NCBI GenBank assembly: GCA_963759155.1
Contig: CAVWXX010000016.1
Location: 62,001 to 126,000 of the forward strand
Source: SZUA-36 sp963759155
GTDB lineage: Bacteria > Pseudomonadota > Gammaproteobacteria > Xanthomonadales > SZUA-36
Direction: 5' to 3'
Length of the DNA: 64,000 nt
Shown: piece after piece, positions 46,813 through 55,816 of the stretch
Numbering within the stretch: the first letter of the stretch is position 1
Layout: the number at the start of each line of letters is the position of its first letter
Made by a program: the position numbers and the translations under genes
Notes under the pieces: generated by a model
What the model was told of the DNA's origin: nothing
Seen by the model: the letters and a program-made list of their open reading frames with translations, nothing else
The model's database searches: none

Positions 46813-48675
46813 TCACGCACCTTCCACCTTGCTCAAGTCGCGCACACCACCCTGGTCGGCACTGCTGGCGAAAACGGCATAGGCCCGCAAGGCCTGGCTG
46901 ACGCGTCGTCGCCGTGGTGCGACCGGTTGGTAGGCCTTTTCAGCACCATGGGCCTCGAGAGCCGCACGTCTCCTGTTCAGTTCATCCGGCTCGACATCGA
47001 GATTGATACTGCGGGCAGGGATATCAATGCTGATGCTATCGCCCTCTTCCACCAGCGCAATCAGGCCACCGGAGGCCGCCTCGGGTGAGACGTGACCGAT
47101 GGAAAGCCCACCTGTGGCCCCGGAAAAGCGTCCATCGGTGATCAGGGCACAGGATTCGCCTAGTCCCTTGGATTTAATCGCCATGGTGGGCGCCAGCATT
47201 TCCTGCATGCCAGGGCCGCCACGCGGACCTTCATAACGGATGATAACGATATCACCGGGCTTGATCTGATCATCTAAAATGGCTTCATTGGCGACTTCCA
47301 TCTCTTCAAATACCCGTGCCTTACCGCTGAACCGGTACATGCTCTCGGCAACCGCAGCGGTTTTGACGATACAGCCTTTTTCAGCGATGTTGCCATAGAG
47401 AACAGCGAGACCGCCTTCGCTGCTATAGGCATGTTCCATATCCCGGATACAACCACCGCTTCGGTCGAGATCGAGCTCCCAGTGGTTGTCCTGAGAAAAA
47501 GGTTTGGTCGTGCGTATACCGCCCGGTGCTGCCGTAAACAGACGCCTGGCATCGGCGTTTTCAGTTCTGCCGATGTCCCATTTAGCCAGTGCTTCACCCA
47601 GGTTTGTACTGTGCACCATGCTCACATCGGTTGTCAGCAGACCGGCTTTCTCCAGCTCACCCATGACCGACATCATGCCACCGGCACGATGCACGTCCTC
47701 CATGAAATAGTCATGGGTGGAGGGTGAGACCTTGCATAGGTGCGGGATACGTTTCGACATCGCATCGATATGTGACATGTTGAAATCCACCTCCGCCTCC
47801 TGGGCGGCGGCAAGCAGGTGCAGGATGGTATTGGTTGAACCACCCATGGCAATATCAACCGCCATTGCGTTGCTGAAGGCATCAAAATTTGCAATCGACC
47901 TCGGCAGGACAGAATCGTCATCATCGCGGTAATAACGGTTGGCCAACTCAACAACCAGGCGGCCGGCTTCCAGAAAAAGTGCGCCGCGGTCCCGATGGGT
48001 GGCCAGCAACGAACCGTTACCGGGCAATGACAGGCCAAGAGCCTCGGTCAGGCAATTCATTGAATTGGCCGTAAACATACCGGAACAACTTCCACAGGTC
48101 GGGCAGGCGCTGTCTTCAACATCCTCAAGTGTGCTGCCCGGGTAGGCATCCATATTCACCGCACCTGAAAAGGCATCGGTGAGATCAACACGTAACAGGG
48201 GTTTGCCATCATTTTCGAGACGACCGGCTTCCATCGGCCCACCTGAAACAAACACCGTGGGGATATTAAGACGCAGGGCAGCCATCAGCATACCGGGGGT
48301 GATCTTGTCGCAATTAGAGATACACACCAGTGCATCCGCGCAATGGGCGTTGACCATGTATTCCACGCTGTCAGCGATCAGGTCACGGCTGGGCAGTGAG
48401 TACAACATGCCGTCATGCCCCATGGCGATACCGTCATCCACGGCAATGGTATTGAATTCTTTGGAGACACCACCTGCGGCGGCAATCTCAGAGGCAACCA
48501 GGCTGCCAACATTCTGCAGGTGTACGTGCCCCGGTACGAACTGGGTAAATGAATTGGCGATGGCAATAATGGGTTTGCCAAAATCACCGCTGCGCATACC
48601 GGTGGCGCGCCATAGTGAGCGTGATGCTGCCGCGCGGTCGCCGGCGGTGGTGGTGTCGGATCTTAATGGTTTCAT
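46813..48675 (-). CDS. ilvD: Dihydroxy-acid dehydratase
   Basis: 620 residues, the length of the long IlvD type. Cluster Cys residues occur in SNCDKITPGM and CPTCGSCSGMFTANSMNCL. SGRFSGATGG (as DGRFSGATGGLSIGH) and GHVSPEA are conserved late motifs. It makes 2-keto acids for Val and Ile (and pantothenate) synthesis and needs an Fe-S cluster. The aminotransferase of the same pathway, ilvE, is 12 kb downstream in this window but not in an operon with it. Confidence 0.97.
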   Translation of the reverse strand: MKPLRSDTTTAGDRAAASRSLWRATGMRSGDFGKPIIAIANSFTQFVPGHVHLQNVGSLVASEIAAAGGVSKEFNTIAVDDGIAMGHDGMLYSLPSRDLIADSVEYMVNAHCADALVCISNCDKITPGMLMAALRLNIPTVFVSGGPMEAGRLENDGKPLLRVDLTDAFSGAVNMDAYPGSTLEDVEDSACPTCGSCSGMFTANSMNCLTEALGLSLPGNGSLLATHRDRGALFLEAGRLVVELANRYYRDDDDSVLPRSIANFDAFSNAMAVDIAMGGSTNTILHLLAAAQEAEVDFNMSHIDAMSKRIPHLCKVSPSTHDYFMEDVHRAGGMMSVMGELEKAGLLTTDVSMVHSTNLGEALAKWDIGRTENADARRLFTAAPGGIRTTKPFSQDNHWELDLDRSGGCIRDMEHAYSSEGGLAVLYGNIAEKGCIVKTAAVAESMYRFSGKARVFEEMEVANEAILDDQIKPGDIVIIRYEGPRGGPGMQEMLAPTMAIKSKGLGESCALITDGRFSGATGGLSIGHVSPEAASGGLIALVEEGDSISIDIPARSINLDVEPDELNRRRAALEAHGAEKAYQPVAPRRRRVSQALRAYAVFASSADQGGVRDLSKVEGA

Positions 48676-48836
48676 AATTCAAACTTCAATCGGGTGAAAA
48701 AAGGTAAAATATCTGCGATGTGGAATCGTAACACTCATTATGGGTAACTGGTTCCATTTCCGGAAATTTTTGAGCCTTGGGTTTGGCTGACCGGATCAGA
48801 CCATCAAAGGCCATTCGTCAGGATATCAATACGCGC

Positions 48837-49973
48837 ATGGGTCCATTAAAAGGTTTCAAGATTATTGAGATTGCGGGCATTGGCCCCGGTCAGTTCGCGG
48901 GCATGCTACTGGCAGATATGGGCGCCAGCGTGGTGCGTATTGAGCGCCCGGTCAAAGACGAGCCGATTTTCGCAGACGCCAGCTTCAACCTCATGAATCG
49001 TAGCCGCCCATTGGTGAGTGTAGACCTTAAAACACCTGAAGGTGTGCAACTGGTCCTGGATTTGTGCGAGGAGGCAGATGCCATCTATGAGGGCTTTCGT
49101 CCGGGTGTCATGGAACGTCTCGGTCTTGGGCCGGAAGCCTGTATGGCACGTAACCCAAAACTCGTCTATGGACGCATGACTGGCTGGGGCCAGCAGGGAC
49201 CATTGGCGAATACCATCGGCCATGATGCCAATTTTGTTGCCTTGTCCGGTGTTTATGCCGGTATTGGTGAGAAGGGCGGCAGTCCTGTTTACCCGTTGAA
49301 CCTGGTCGGAGACATGGGCGGCGGTGGCGCTTTTTTGGTGATCGGCATGCTATCCGCCTTGCTGGAGGCTTCAAAATCAGGCCGTGGGCAGGTGATAGAT
49401 GCTGCCATGGTAGATGGGGCTGCCTCGCAGATGTCTTCGATCTGGGGTTTCAGGGCGGCGGGTGCGTGGAAGGATGAACGCGGCAGCAATCTGCTTGATG
49501 GTGGTGCGCCGTTTTATACCTGTTACCGCACAAAGGATGATCTCTATATGGCCGTCGCGCCGATAGAAAGCCGATTCTATAGAAACCTGCTCAATGCGCT
49601 TGGCCTGGACGATATCGACCCGGCCAGTCAGCACGATGAGACGCAGTGGGGCAGTGTAAGACAGAAAATACAGGCCGCGTTTGCGACCAGGACAAGGGAT
49701 GAGTGGTGTGAGCTGCTTGATGGCAAGGAGACTTGTTGTACACCCATACTGGATATGTCGGAAGTAAGCTCCCACCCGCACAATGCCGCGCGAAAGACTT
49801 TTGTCAGTATTGATGGCATAACCCAGCCCGCACCGGCACCCCGGTTTTCGCGGACGGTATCAGAGATTAGCAGTCCGGCAGGTCCTGCACGTTCCGACCT
49901 GCGCCAGGTTTTGAAGGAGTGGGGGGCTTCGGCAGAAACCCTGGAGAAAATACCGAAGGATTATCAACAATGA
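48837..49973 (+). CDS. CaiB/BaiF family CoA transferase, AMACR-like
   Basis: 378 residues from the ATG at 48837. The N-terminal LKGFKIIEIAGIGPGQFAGMLLADMGA, then IGHDANFVALSG with the His-Asp pair of alpha-methylacyl-CoA racemases, and a class III CoA-transferase pattern throughout. Racemases of this family interconvert (R)- and (S)-2-methylacyl-CoA; transferases move CoA between acids. The next gene, an acyl-CoA ligase, starts inside this stop codon (ATGA), so the pair probably handles one branched or carnitine-like acid. Between the two I favour the racemase. Confidence 0.88.
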   Translation: MGPLKGFKIIEIAGIGPGQFAGMLLADMGASVVRIERPVKDEPIFADASFNLMNRSRPLVSVDLKTPEGVQLVLDLCEEADAIYEGFRPGVMERLGLGPEACMARNPKLVYGRMTGWGQQGPLANTIGHDANFVALSGVYAGIGEKGGSPVYPLNLVGDMGGGGAFLVIGMLSALLEASKSGRGQVIDAAMVDGAASQMSSIWGFRAAGAWKDERGSNLLDGGAPFYTCYRTKDDLYMAVAPIESRFYRNLLNALGLDDIDPASQHDETQWGSVRQKIQAAFATRTRDEWCELLDGKETCCTPILDMSEVSSHPHNAARKTFVSIDGITQPAPAPRFSRTVSEISSPAGPARSDLRQVLKEWGASAETLEKIPKDYQQ

Positions 49974-51637
49974 AACCAAGCACGAGTTTTGTTTGCGGAA
50001 CCAGTGATCAACCACTCATCTACAAGACGATTGGCGATGCACTTGACCAGGTGGTTGAGAAATGGGGCGATAAAGAAGCCATCGTCGTCCGTCACCAGGA
50101 TATACGCTGGTCTTACAGTCAACTGGCTGAGGCGATCGATGCGTTTGCTGCCGGTTTGCTGGCGCTGGATTTACAAAGAGGTGACAGGGTGGGCATCTGG
50201 TCGCCCAATAATATCGAGTGGGTTATTGCGCAATTCGCCACGGCCAGGGCCGGTTTGATCCTGGTCAATATCAACCCGGCCTACCGTAAAGCCGAGGTCA
50301 TTTATACGCTCAACAAGGTCGGGTGTAAGGCCTTGATCCTGGCGCGGGAGTTCAAAAGCAGTCACTACATCGGTGTGATGAATGATATCGCACCCGCAAT
50401 CAGAACATCCCGACCGGGTGAACTGACGCTCTCAGCTTTACCTGCATTACGCGCATTGATCGTCATCAGTGACGAACCGGTTGCCGGCATGTACCGCTTC
50501 GATGATATTGCCGCCATGGCGCCGGCGGACGCAGGTGAACAACTGGCTGAGCGGGCACGCTTGAACCAGCCTGATGACGCGATCAATATCCAGTTCACCA
50601 GTGGCACGACCGGCTTGCCCAAGGGTGCGACGCTGACGCATTTCAACGTTCTGAATAATGGTTATTTCTCAGGGGAGGCAATGGGTTTCACCGACCAGGA
50701 TCGCCTGTGTATCCCGGTTCCGCTCTACCACTGCTTCGGCATGGTGCTGGGTGTGCTGGCAAGTGTCACCCATGGGGCGACCATGATTTTTCCATCGGAA
50801 GCATTTGAAGCAGAAGCTGTACTAAAAGCAGTCAGCGAAGAAGCTTGCACTGCTCTGCATGGTGTACCAACGATGTTTATTGCGGCACTGGAGCATCCGG
50901 ACTTCGACACGTTTGATTTCAGTCATCTGCGAACCGGTATCATGGCTGGCGCACCCTGCCCGATTGAAGTCATGCGAAAGGTCATCAGCAAAATGAACAT
51001 GGCGGAAGTGACGATTGCTTACGGTATGACAGAGACCAGTCCTGTCAGTTTCCAGAGTGCCACCGATGACCCGCTTGAAAAGCGTGTCGCAACGGTCGGG
51101 CGTGTCCATCCACATGTGCAGGTCAAGATTATCGACGAACATGGACGTGTGGTGCCAAGAGGTACCTCGGGTGAACTGTGTACCCGTGGTTACAGCGTCA
51201 TGCTGGGCTATTGGGGTGATGAAGAAAAAACCGAAGAAGACATCGACCAGGCCGGCTGGATGCACACGGGTGATCTTGCTGTGATCGACGAGGACGGCTA
51301 TTGCGATATCGTCGGCAGGGTCAAGGACATGATCATTCGCGGTGGCGAAAATATTTACCCACGGGAAATTGAGGAATACCTGTTTCAGAATCCAAAAATT
51401 CAGGAGGCTGCTGTTTTTGGTATACCCGATGAAAAATTTGGCGAGGCGGTTGTTGCCTGGGTTAAGTTGAATGAAGGTGAAAGCGCGGATGCAGATGAGA
51501 TCAGGCAATTCTGTAATGAGCAGATCGCCTATTACAAGGTGCCAAAATATATCGTTATTGTGGATGAGTTTCCGATGACGGTTACTGGGAAGATTCAGAA
51601 GTTTAAGATGCGGGAAAAGACAATAAGAGACCTCTAA
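49970..51637 (+). CDS. AMP-forming acyl-CoA synthetase
   Basis: 555 residues from the ATG that overlaps the previous stop. The AMP-binding signature FTSGTTGLPKGATLTH is intact, with later YGMTETSPVS, GWMHTGDLAVID and the C-terminal catalytic Lys in TGKIQKFKMRE. ANL-superfamily enzymes turn a fatty or aromatic acid plus ATP into the CoA thioester. The sequence is of the medium-chain FadD/Acs-like group; the substrate is not readable. Likely operonic with the CoA-transferase/racemase. Confidence 0.93.
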   Translation: MKPSTSFVCGTSDQPLIYKTIGDALDQVVEKWGDKEAIVVRHQDIRWSYSQLAEAIDAFAAGLLALDLQRGDRVGIWSPNNIEWVIAQFATARAGLILVNINPAYRKAEVIYTLNKVGCKALILAREFKSSHYIGVMNDIAPAIRTSRPGELTLSALPALRALIVISDEPVAGMYRFDDIAAMAPADAGEQLAERARLNQPDDAINIQFTSGTTGLPKGATLTHFNVLNNGYFSGEAMGFTDQDRLCIPVPLYHCFGMVLGVLASVTHGATMIFPSEAFEAEAVLKAVSEEACTALHGVPTMFIAALEHPDFDTFDFSHLRTGIMAGAPCPIEVMRKVISKMNMAEVTIAYGMTETSPVSFQSATDDPLEKRVATVGRVHPHVQVKIIDEHGRVVPRGTSGELCTRGYSVMLGYWGDEEKTEEDIDQAGWMHTGDLAVIDEDGYCDIVGRVKDMIIRGGENIYPREIEEYLFQNPKIQEAAVFGIPDEKFGEAVVAWVKLNEGESADADEIRQFCNEQIAYYKVPKYIVIVDEFPMTVTGKIQKFKMREKTIRDL

Positions 51638-51646
51638 GGCCTGGCA

Positions 51647-51786
51647 AAAAAACTACCCACGTGGAGATGGGTATTACCCGGTGAGACCTTCAAAAACAGG
51701 GACGTTTTTGAAGAGCATACAGGGAAGTACTTGCTGCGTGTCTCACCGGGTAATACCCGTCTCCACGCGCACCCCGGTAGTTTTTT
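51647..51786. mobile_element. MITE-like nested hairpin
   Basis: Terminal arms AAAAAACTACC (51647-51657) and its complement (51776-51786); next arms of 27 bases (51660-51686 and 51741-51767) with one mismatch, the pair becoming G-U in RNA. Inside is a third, perfect 10-bp hairpin (51688-51697 with 51704-51713). The whole 140-base unit begins nine bases after the acyl-CoA synthetase stop. No transposase is near. It may be a miniature transposable element or a structured RNA; the bases to 51979 after it show no recognisable gene. Confidence 0.6.
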
Positions 51787-51979
51787 GTTAGCATAATCGA
51801 AGCTCTCAGGGACTGTCTTACCAAGTAACTCACATCCTGGGTTGGCTAGTTTTTTGCGAAACCAGTCCATAAGATAACGTGGGGTCCTATTTGGTTGTTC
51901 TCGTGTTTCCGTACACTCCGCGTACTTATAAAATCCTTGATTACCTTTAAAGTTCCTCTTACACCCCCATCTGTTGTAA

Positions 51980-53755
51980 ATGGCTGAAAAGAACTCTACC
52001 GAGCGCCCCAAGGGGACTTCGCTCAAACCTCTCAAGACTCTCGTTCCGTTTATCCTCGCTTATCGGGGTACGCTTTTTGCCGCCTTGCTTTCATTGCTGG
52101 TGGCGTCAGTGGCTTTGCTGGCGTTACCGGTGGCATTGCGATACCTGATCGATAACGGTTTCGCCACCAATGACGTGGGTACGATTAACCGTTACTTTGG
52201 CTGGTTCTTTGCAGCGGCAGCAGCCTTTGGTGGTTTTGCTGCCTTGCGTTATTACCTGGTTTCCTGGTTGGGAGAGCGTGTAGTGGCTGATATCCGGACG
52301 GCGGTCTATGACCGGGTGGTACGGATGGACCCGACCTTTTTTGAAACCACGCGTACCGGTGAGGTGTTGTCACGTTTGACCACCGATACCACCCTGGTAC
52401 AAAGCGTTTCAGGGGTCAGTCTATCCATTGCACTGCGCACCTCGATTGCCCTGGTGGGTGGCCTGGTGATGCTGGCTTTGACCAGTATGCAATTGACCGG
52501 ATATATATTGTTGGGTATTCCGGTGGTGATTGTGCCGATGATCATTGTCGGGCGTCGTATCCGGCGTCAGTCCAGAACCACGCAGGACCGGGTTGCCGAT
52601 ACCAGTGGGCTTGCGGACGAGACACTTAATGCGATTCAGACGGTGCAGGCATTTACCCTGGAGCCCCTGCAGAGTGAACGTTACAGCCAGGCGGTGGTGG
52701 AGAGTTTTAAGGCAGCTGTCAAACGTGTGCGTACCCGTGCATTTTTAACCGCTCTTGGTATCACGATGGTATTTGGCGCCATAACAATTATTTTGTGGAC
52801 CGGCTCACGTGCAGTGCTGGAAGGGTCGATGACGGGTGGTGAGCTGGCGCAGTTTTTAATGTATTCGATGTTCGTGGGTTCCTCGGCTGCTGCGTTAAGT
52901 GAAGTCTGGGGTGAAGTTCAACGCGGCGCCGGCGCCATGGAGCGATTAGCTGAGCTGCTGGTGGCGACACCCGCCATTCGCGCACCGGAAAATCCGGTTC
53001 TCCTGCCCGGTCGTGCGAGTGGTTCCATATCATTTAAAAACTTGAAATTTAACTACCCGTCAAGACCTGATACCCCCGCACTCCAAGATTTTTCACTGGA
53101 TATCCAGCCCGGTGAAACCGTCGCGTTCGTTGGCCCGTCAGGCGCAGGTAAAAGTACCAGCTTCCAGATGCTGCTGCGCTTTTATGATCCGCAATCTGGC
53201 AGCATCGAAGTAGACGGTATTGATATTGCAAAACTCTCGCCAACAGCCTTGAGACAGCAGATCGGGCTGGTTCCCCAGGAAACGGTGTTGTTTGGTGATA
53301 GTGCACGGGAGAATATACGTTATGGAAAGCCCGATGCAGATGATTTCGCCGTTGAACAGGCCGCGGTAGCTGCAGCAGCCGATGAGTTTATCAACACACT
53401 GCCGGATGGTTTTGATACTTTCCTGGGCGAGCGCGGTACACGTTTGTCCGGCGGTCAACGCCAACGGGTTGCGATTGCACGCGCGATTCTCAAGGATCCG
53501 CCTATCCTGTTACTGGATGAGGCCACCAGTTCACTGGATGCCGAGAGCGAACGTCTCGTGCAAATGGCTTTGGAAGGTTTGATGAAAGACCGCACCACGC
53601 TGGTTATCGCGCACCGCCTGGCAACCGTCAAAAAAGTCGACCGTATCGTGGTGATGGACGCCGGCCGGATTGTCGCCATTGGCAACCATGATGAACTGAT
53701 GCAAAGCAGCGAGTTGTATGCCAAGTTGGCAAATCTTCAATTTGGCGAGTCATAG
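51980..53755 (+). CDS. MsbA/LmrA-type ABC exporter (fused membrane and ATPase)
   Basis: 591 residues. Six membrane helices (about 20-310) are followed by an ATPase with Walker A GPSGAGKST (about 384-392), Q-loop LVPQETVLF, signature LSGGQRQR and Walker B ILLLDEATSSLD. This half-transporter works as a homodimer. MsbA flips lipid A; this one is not next to an lpxK or similar gene, so export of lipids, drugs or peptides is all possible. Preceded by an AT-richer stretch and the nested hairpin. Confidence 0.93.
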   Translation: MAEKNSTERPKGTSLKPLKTLVPFILAYRGTLFAALLSLLVASVALLALPVALRYLIDNGFATNDVGTINRYFGWFFAAAAAFGGFAALRYYLVSWLGERVVADIRTAVYDRVVRMDPTFFETTRTGEVLSRLTTDTTLVQSVSGVSLSIALRTSIALVGGLVMLALTSMQLTGYILLGIPVVIVPMIIVGRRIRRQSRTTQDRVADTSGLADETLNAIQTVQAFTLEPLQSERYSQAVVESFKAAVKRVRTRAFLTALGITMVFGAITIILWTGSRAVLEGSMTGGELAQFLMYSMFVGSSAAALSEVWGEVQRGAGAMERLAELLVATPAIRAPENPVLLPGRASGSISFKNLKFNYPSRPDTPALQDFSLDIQPGETVAFVGPSGAGKSTSFQMLLRFYDPQSGSIEVDGIDIAKLSPTALRQQIGLVPQETVLFGDSARENIRYGKPDADDFAVEQAAVAAAADEFINTLPDGFDTFLGERGTRLSGGQRQRVAIARAILKDPPILLLDEATSSLDAESERLVQMALEGLMKDRTTLVIAHRLATVKKVDRIVVMDAGRIVAIGNHDELMQSSELYAKLANLQFGES

Positions 53756-53784
53756 AACGGCCAAACACCGAACGGCCAAACACC
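53755..53784 (+). repeat. Perfect 15-base tandem repeat (two copies)
   Basis: GAACGGCCAAACACC occurs at 53755-53769 and again at 53770-53784, directly after the ABC gene stop. Two copies only. Could have arisen by replication slippage. Confidence 0.8.
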
Positions 53785-53794
53785 AGGCATTGGC

Positions 53795-53825
53795 AATGTC
53801 ATCCCCTGAAAGCGGGGATGACATT
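53795..53825. repeat. GTCATCCCC palindrome, second copy
   Basis: A perfect 12-bp stem pairs 53795-53806 with 53814-53825 around a 7-base loop; its core GTCATCCCC / GGGGATGAC equals the palindrome at 42303-42330. It may be a terminator for the ABC gene and a dispersed palindrome. Confidence 0.65.
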
Positions 53826-53951
53826 GCGCTTGGCCGGTACTGGTTCAGGTCTTGGGTGCAGCAATGTTGCTTGCGAGGTGTTATCAATCCTGCAAATTCT
53901 TTCAGACGGGTTAAACTATGTTTTTAAAACAAAACGCATAGGGTTTGCCTA

Positions 53952-55760
53952 ATGAATGACGTCAGATTGCGTGAAACTCCTCTCAGCTTTACTTCGAACC
54001 TCGATCAGGATGATGAAGCACGCAAAGCCGATACCCTGAATCTGCTCCCCTATGCAGAAGCCATGCGTGATTTTATTCACGGTTGCGACCTGCCGATGAG
54101 TATCGGTATCCAGGGTGAATGGGGTATCGGTCGTACCAGCCTGATGAATATGCTGCGGGGCAGCAGGAATCATCAGCAATCGGGTTTGCTTGATGCCAGC
54201 CTGTGCAAGACTATTAGCCTGGATAGCTGGCCCTACGCGCAATTTGATCAGAATGAAAATATGGCAGTGGCTTGCCTGTACGCACTCACCCATGAACTTG
54301 GCCAGGTGCTGGAGCAGGAACCGGGTATCAACGCGGCTGAACTGAAGGTGCGGCTGGAGGCGGCGAATCACATACTTGTCGTTGTCATGCAGCAGATCAG
54401 AGCCCTGGCGCAGGAAGGGGGCATTGCAGATTATAACGACGTTTCCTATGTTGATGTTTCCGGCCAGATGCTGGTGTTCAAGACCGAATTCAAGAAGCTT
54501 GTATCACTCTGGACCGAAAGTGGTGATGGTCGTCGCGTGGTTGTTTTTATCGATGACCTGGACCGGATTCGGCCGCGTCGGGCATTGGAACTACTTGAAG
54601 CTATCAAGAACTTTATCGACGTGCCGGGTTGTGTATATGTCATGACGCTGAACTATGGTGTGGTGCAGCGCGGCATGCTTGAGAAGCTCGGTAAGAATCT
54701 GCAAATAACCAGTAGCAAGGCATTTTTCGACAAGATTATCCAGCTGCCATTTGTCGTGCCAACCACCTCTTACCAACTGGATGAGTACATCATCGACCTG
54801 ATGGACAAGGCCGGTTTGCCATGCATTGATAAAGATGGCGCTGACCCAAAAAGCCGGCAATATTTTCTTGATATCACCCGCTTCTCGGTTGGGCGTAACC
54901 CGCGTGGAATCAAGCGGGTGATCAACTATATGAACCTTCTTGAGCGCATTCACAGAAAAAATGCCGGACGTGAAACCACCGACGGGGAGTGCAAAATCCT
55001 CTTCGCGCTGGTGAGTATGCAGATAGCCTGGCCGGAGTTGTTCCAGTATTTCATACGCGACCCATCGGTGGGCTCAGTGACAAGTTTGCAGAACTGGGAT
55101 TTTCTGGACAAGCTGCCCGAGCTGAACAACCTGTTTGAACGTTCACCTGACAGGGAATTGGTTAAAAACTCCATTTCGGCCTATCTGGATACGCTATTCA
55201 GCCTTTTGGACGTCAATGATGATGGCCAGGTCGACAGCAAGGAGTTGAACCCGGTTTTGAAGGTCATGGAATTTGCAAAAATGACCAATAAGGAGGAAGT
55301 GCGTGAACGGCCTCGTGGGTGGATCGTGCGCCGGATACACGAAAACAACGTCGATGCCAGTCCGTTGATCGACACCTTTCTTGAAAATGTCTTTATGAAA
55401 TCGACCTGGTACCTGGGTACCGAGATCAGGTACTACAGAGCGGGGTCCCGCTATGTCACGCTGGTTCATGACCGTCGGCAGATTGGCACCATTGTGAGTT
55501 TGAAATCCCAGCCCTTTGTATTTCGCCTGGCCATGTCACCGGAACGTGTCATGAAAGCCCTGAAGGATTACTGGACGAGTAAGAAGACGGTCAAAAAGGA
55601 GGCAATTGTGCTGGTGCGTAATACCTTTGGGACCGAGGCCTCGTTAACCGGTTATGGTGATACGCTGGTGGACTACAGCAAGATGACTTATATGGCCAGC
55701 AAGGATGCGATCAAGCTGCTGAATGTACTGTACCAGATCGTCACAGACGATAATCAATAA
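53952..55760 (+). CDS. KAP-family P-loop NTPase with an EF-hand loop
   Basis: 602 residues. Walker A reads GEWGIGRT (55-62), with Arg61 where KAP NTPases have Lys. Walker B is VVVFIDDLDRI (196-206); NPRGIKRVINYMNLL (316-330) matches the KAP sensor-2 region. A helical part follows, then a perfect EF-hand loop DVNDDGQVDSKE (420-431, Asp, Asn, Asp, Asp and the -Z Glu in place). The C-terminal 150 residues (from about 455) are a mixed alpha-beta domain that I cannot name. KAP NTPases occur at the membrane and in some phage-defence systems. No membrane helix is seen here. A ribosome site AGGG is eight bases before the ATG. Neighbours give no partner. Confidence 0.85.
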   Translation: MNDVRLRETPLSFTSNLDQDDEARKADTLNLLPYAEAMRDFIHGCDLPMSIGIQGEWGIGRTSLMNMLRGSRNHQQSGLLDASLCKTISLDSWPYAQFDQNENMAVACLYALTHELGQVLEQEPGINAAELKVRLEAANHILVVVMQQIRALAQEGGIADYNDVSYVDVSGQMLVFKTEFKKLVSLWTESGDGRRVVVFIDDLDRIRPRRALELLEAIKNFIDVPGCVYVMTLNYGVVQRGMLEKLGKNLQITSSKAFFDKIIQLPFVVPTTSYQLDEYIIDLMDKAGLPCIDKDGADPKSRQYFLDITRFSVGRNPRGIKRVINYMNLLERIHRKNAGRETTDGECKILFALVSMQIAWPELFQYFIRDPSVGSVTSLQNWDFLDKLPELNNLFERSPDRELVKNSISAYLDTLFSLLDVNDDGQVDSKELNPVLKVMEFAKMTNKEEVRERPRGWIVRRIHENNVDASPLIDTFLENVFMKSTWYLGTEIRYYRAGSRYVTLVHDRRQIGTIVSLKSQPFVFRLAMSPERVMKALKDYWTSKKTVKKEAIVLVRNTFGTEASLTGYGDTLVDYSKMTYMASKDAIKLLNVLYQIVTDDNQ

Positions 55761-55816
55761 GCCTTTACCCGGTATGTAGCGACAGGAGAGCCCCGTCACC
55801 ACACAGGTACAAGGCT

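Noticed and set aside
50822..51508. 228-codon open frame on the minus strand
   Set aside because: Opposite the acyl-CoA synthetase, which is certain from its AMP-binding motif.
51634..52035. 133-codon open frame on the minus strand, including the nested hairpin
   Set aside because: Overlaps the ABC gene start and passes through the hairpin; no recognisable domain. The part at 51790-51979 (about 60 codons) has no family match that I can name, though it is unexplained.
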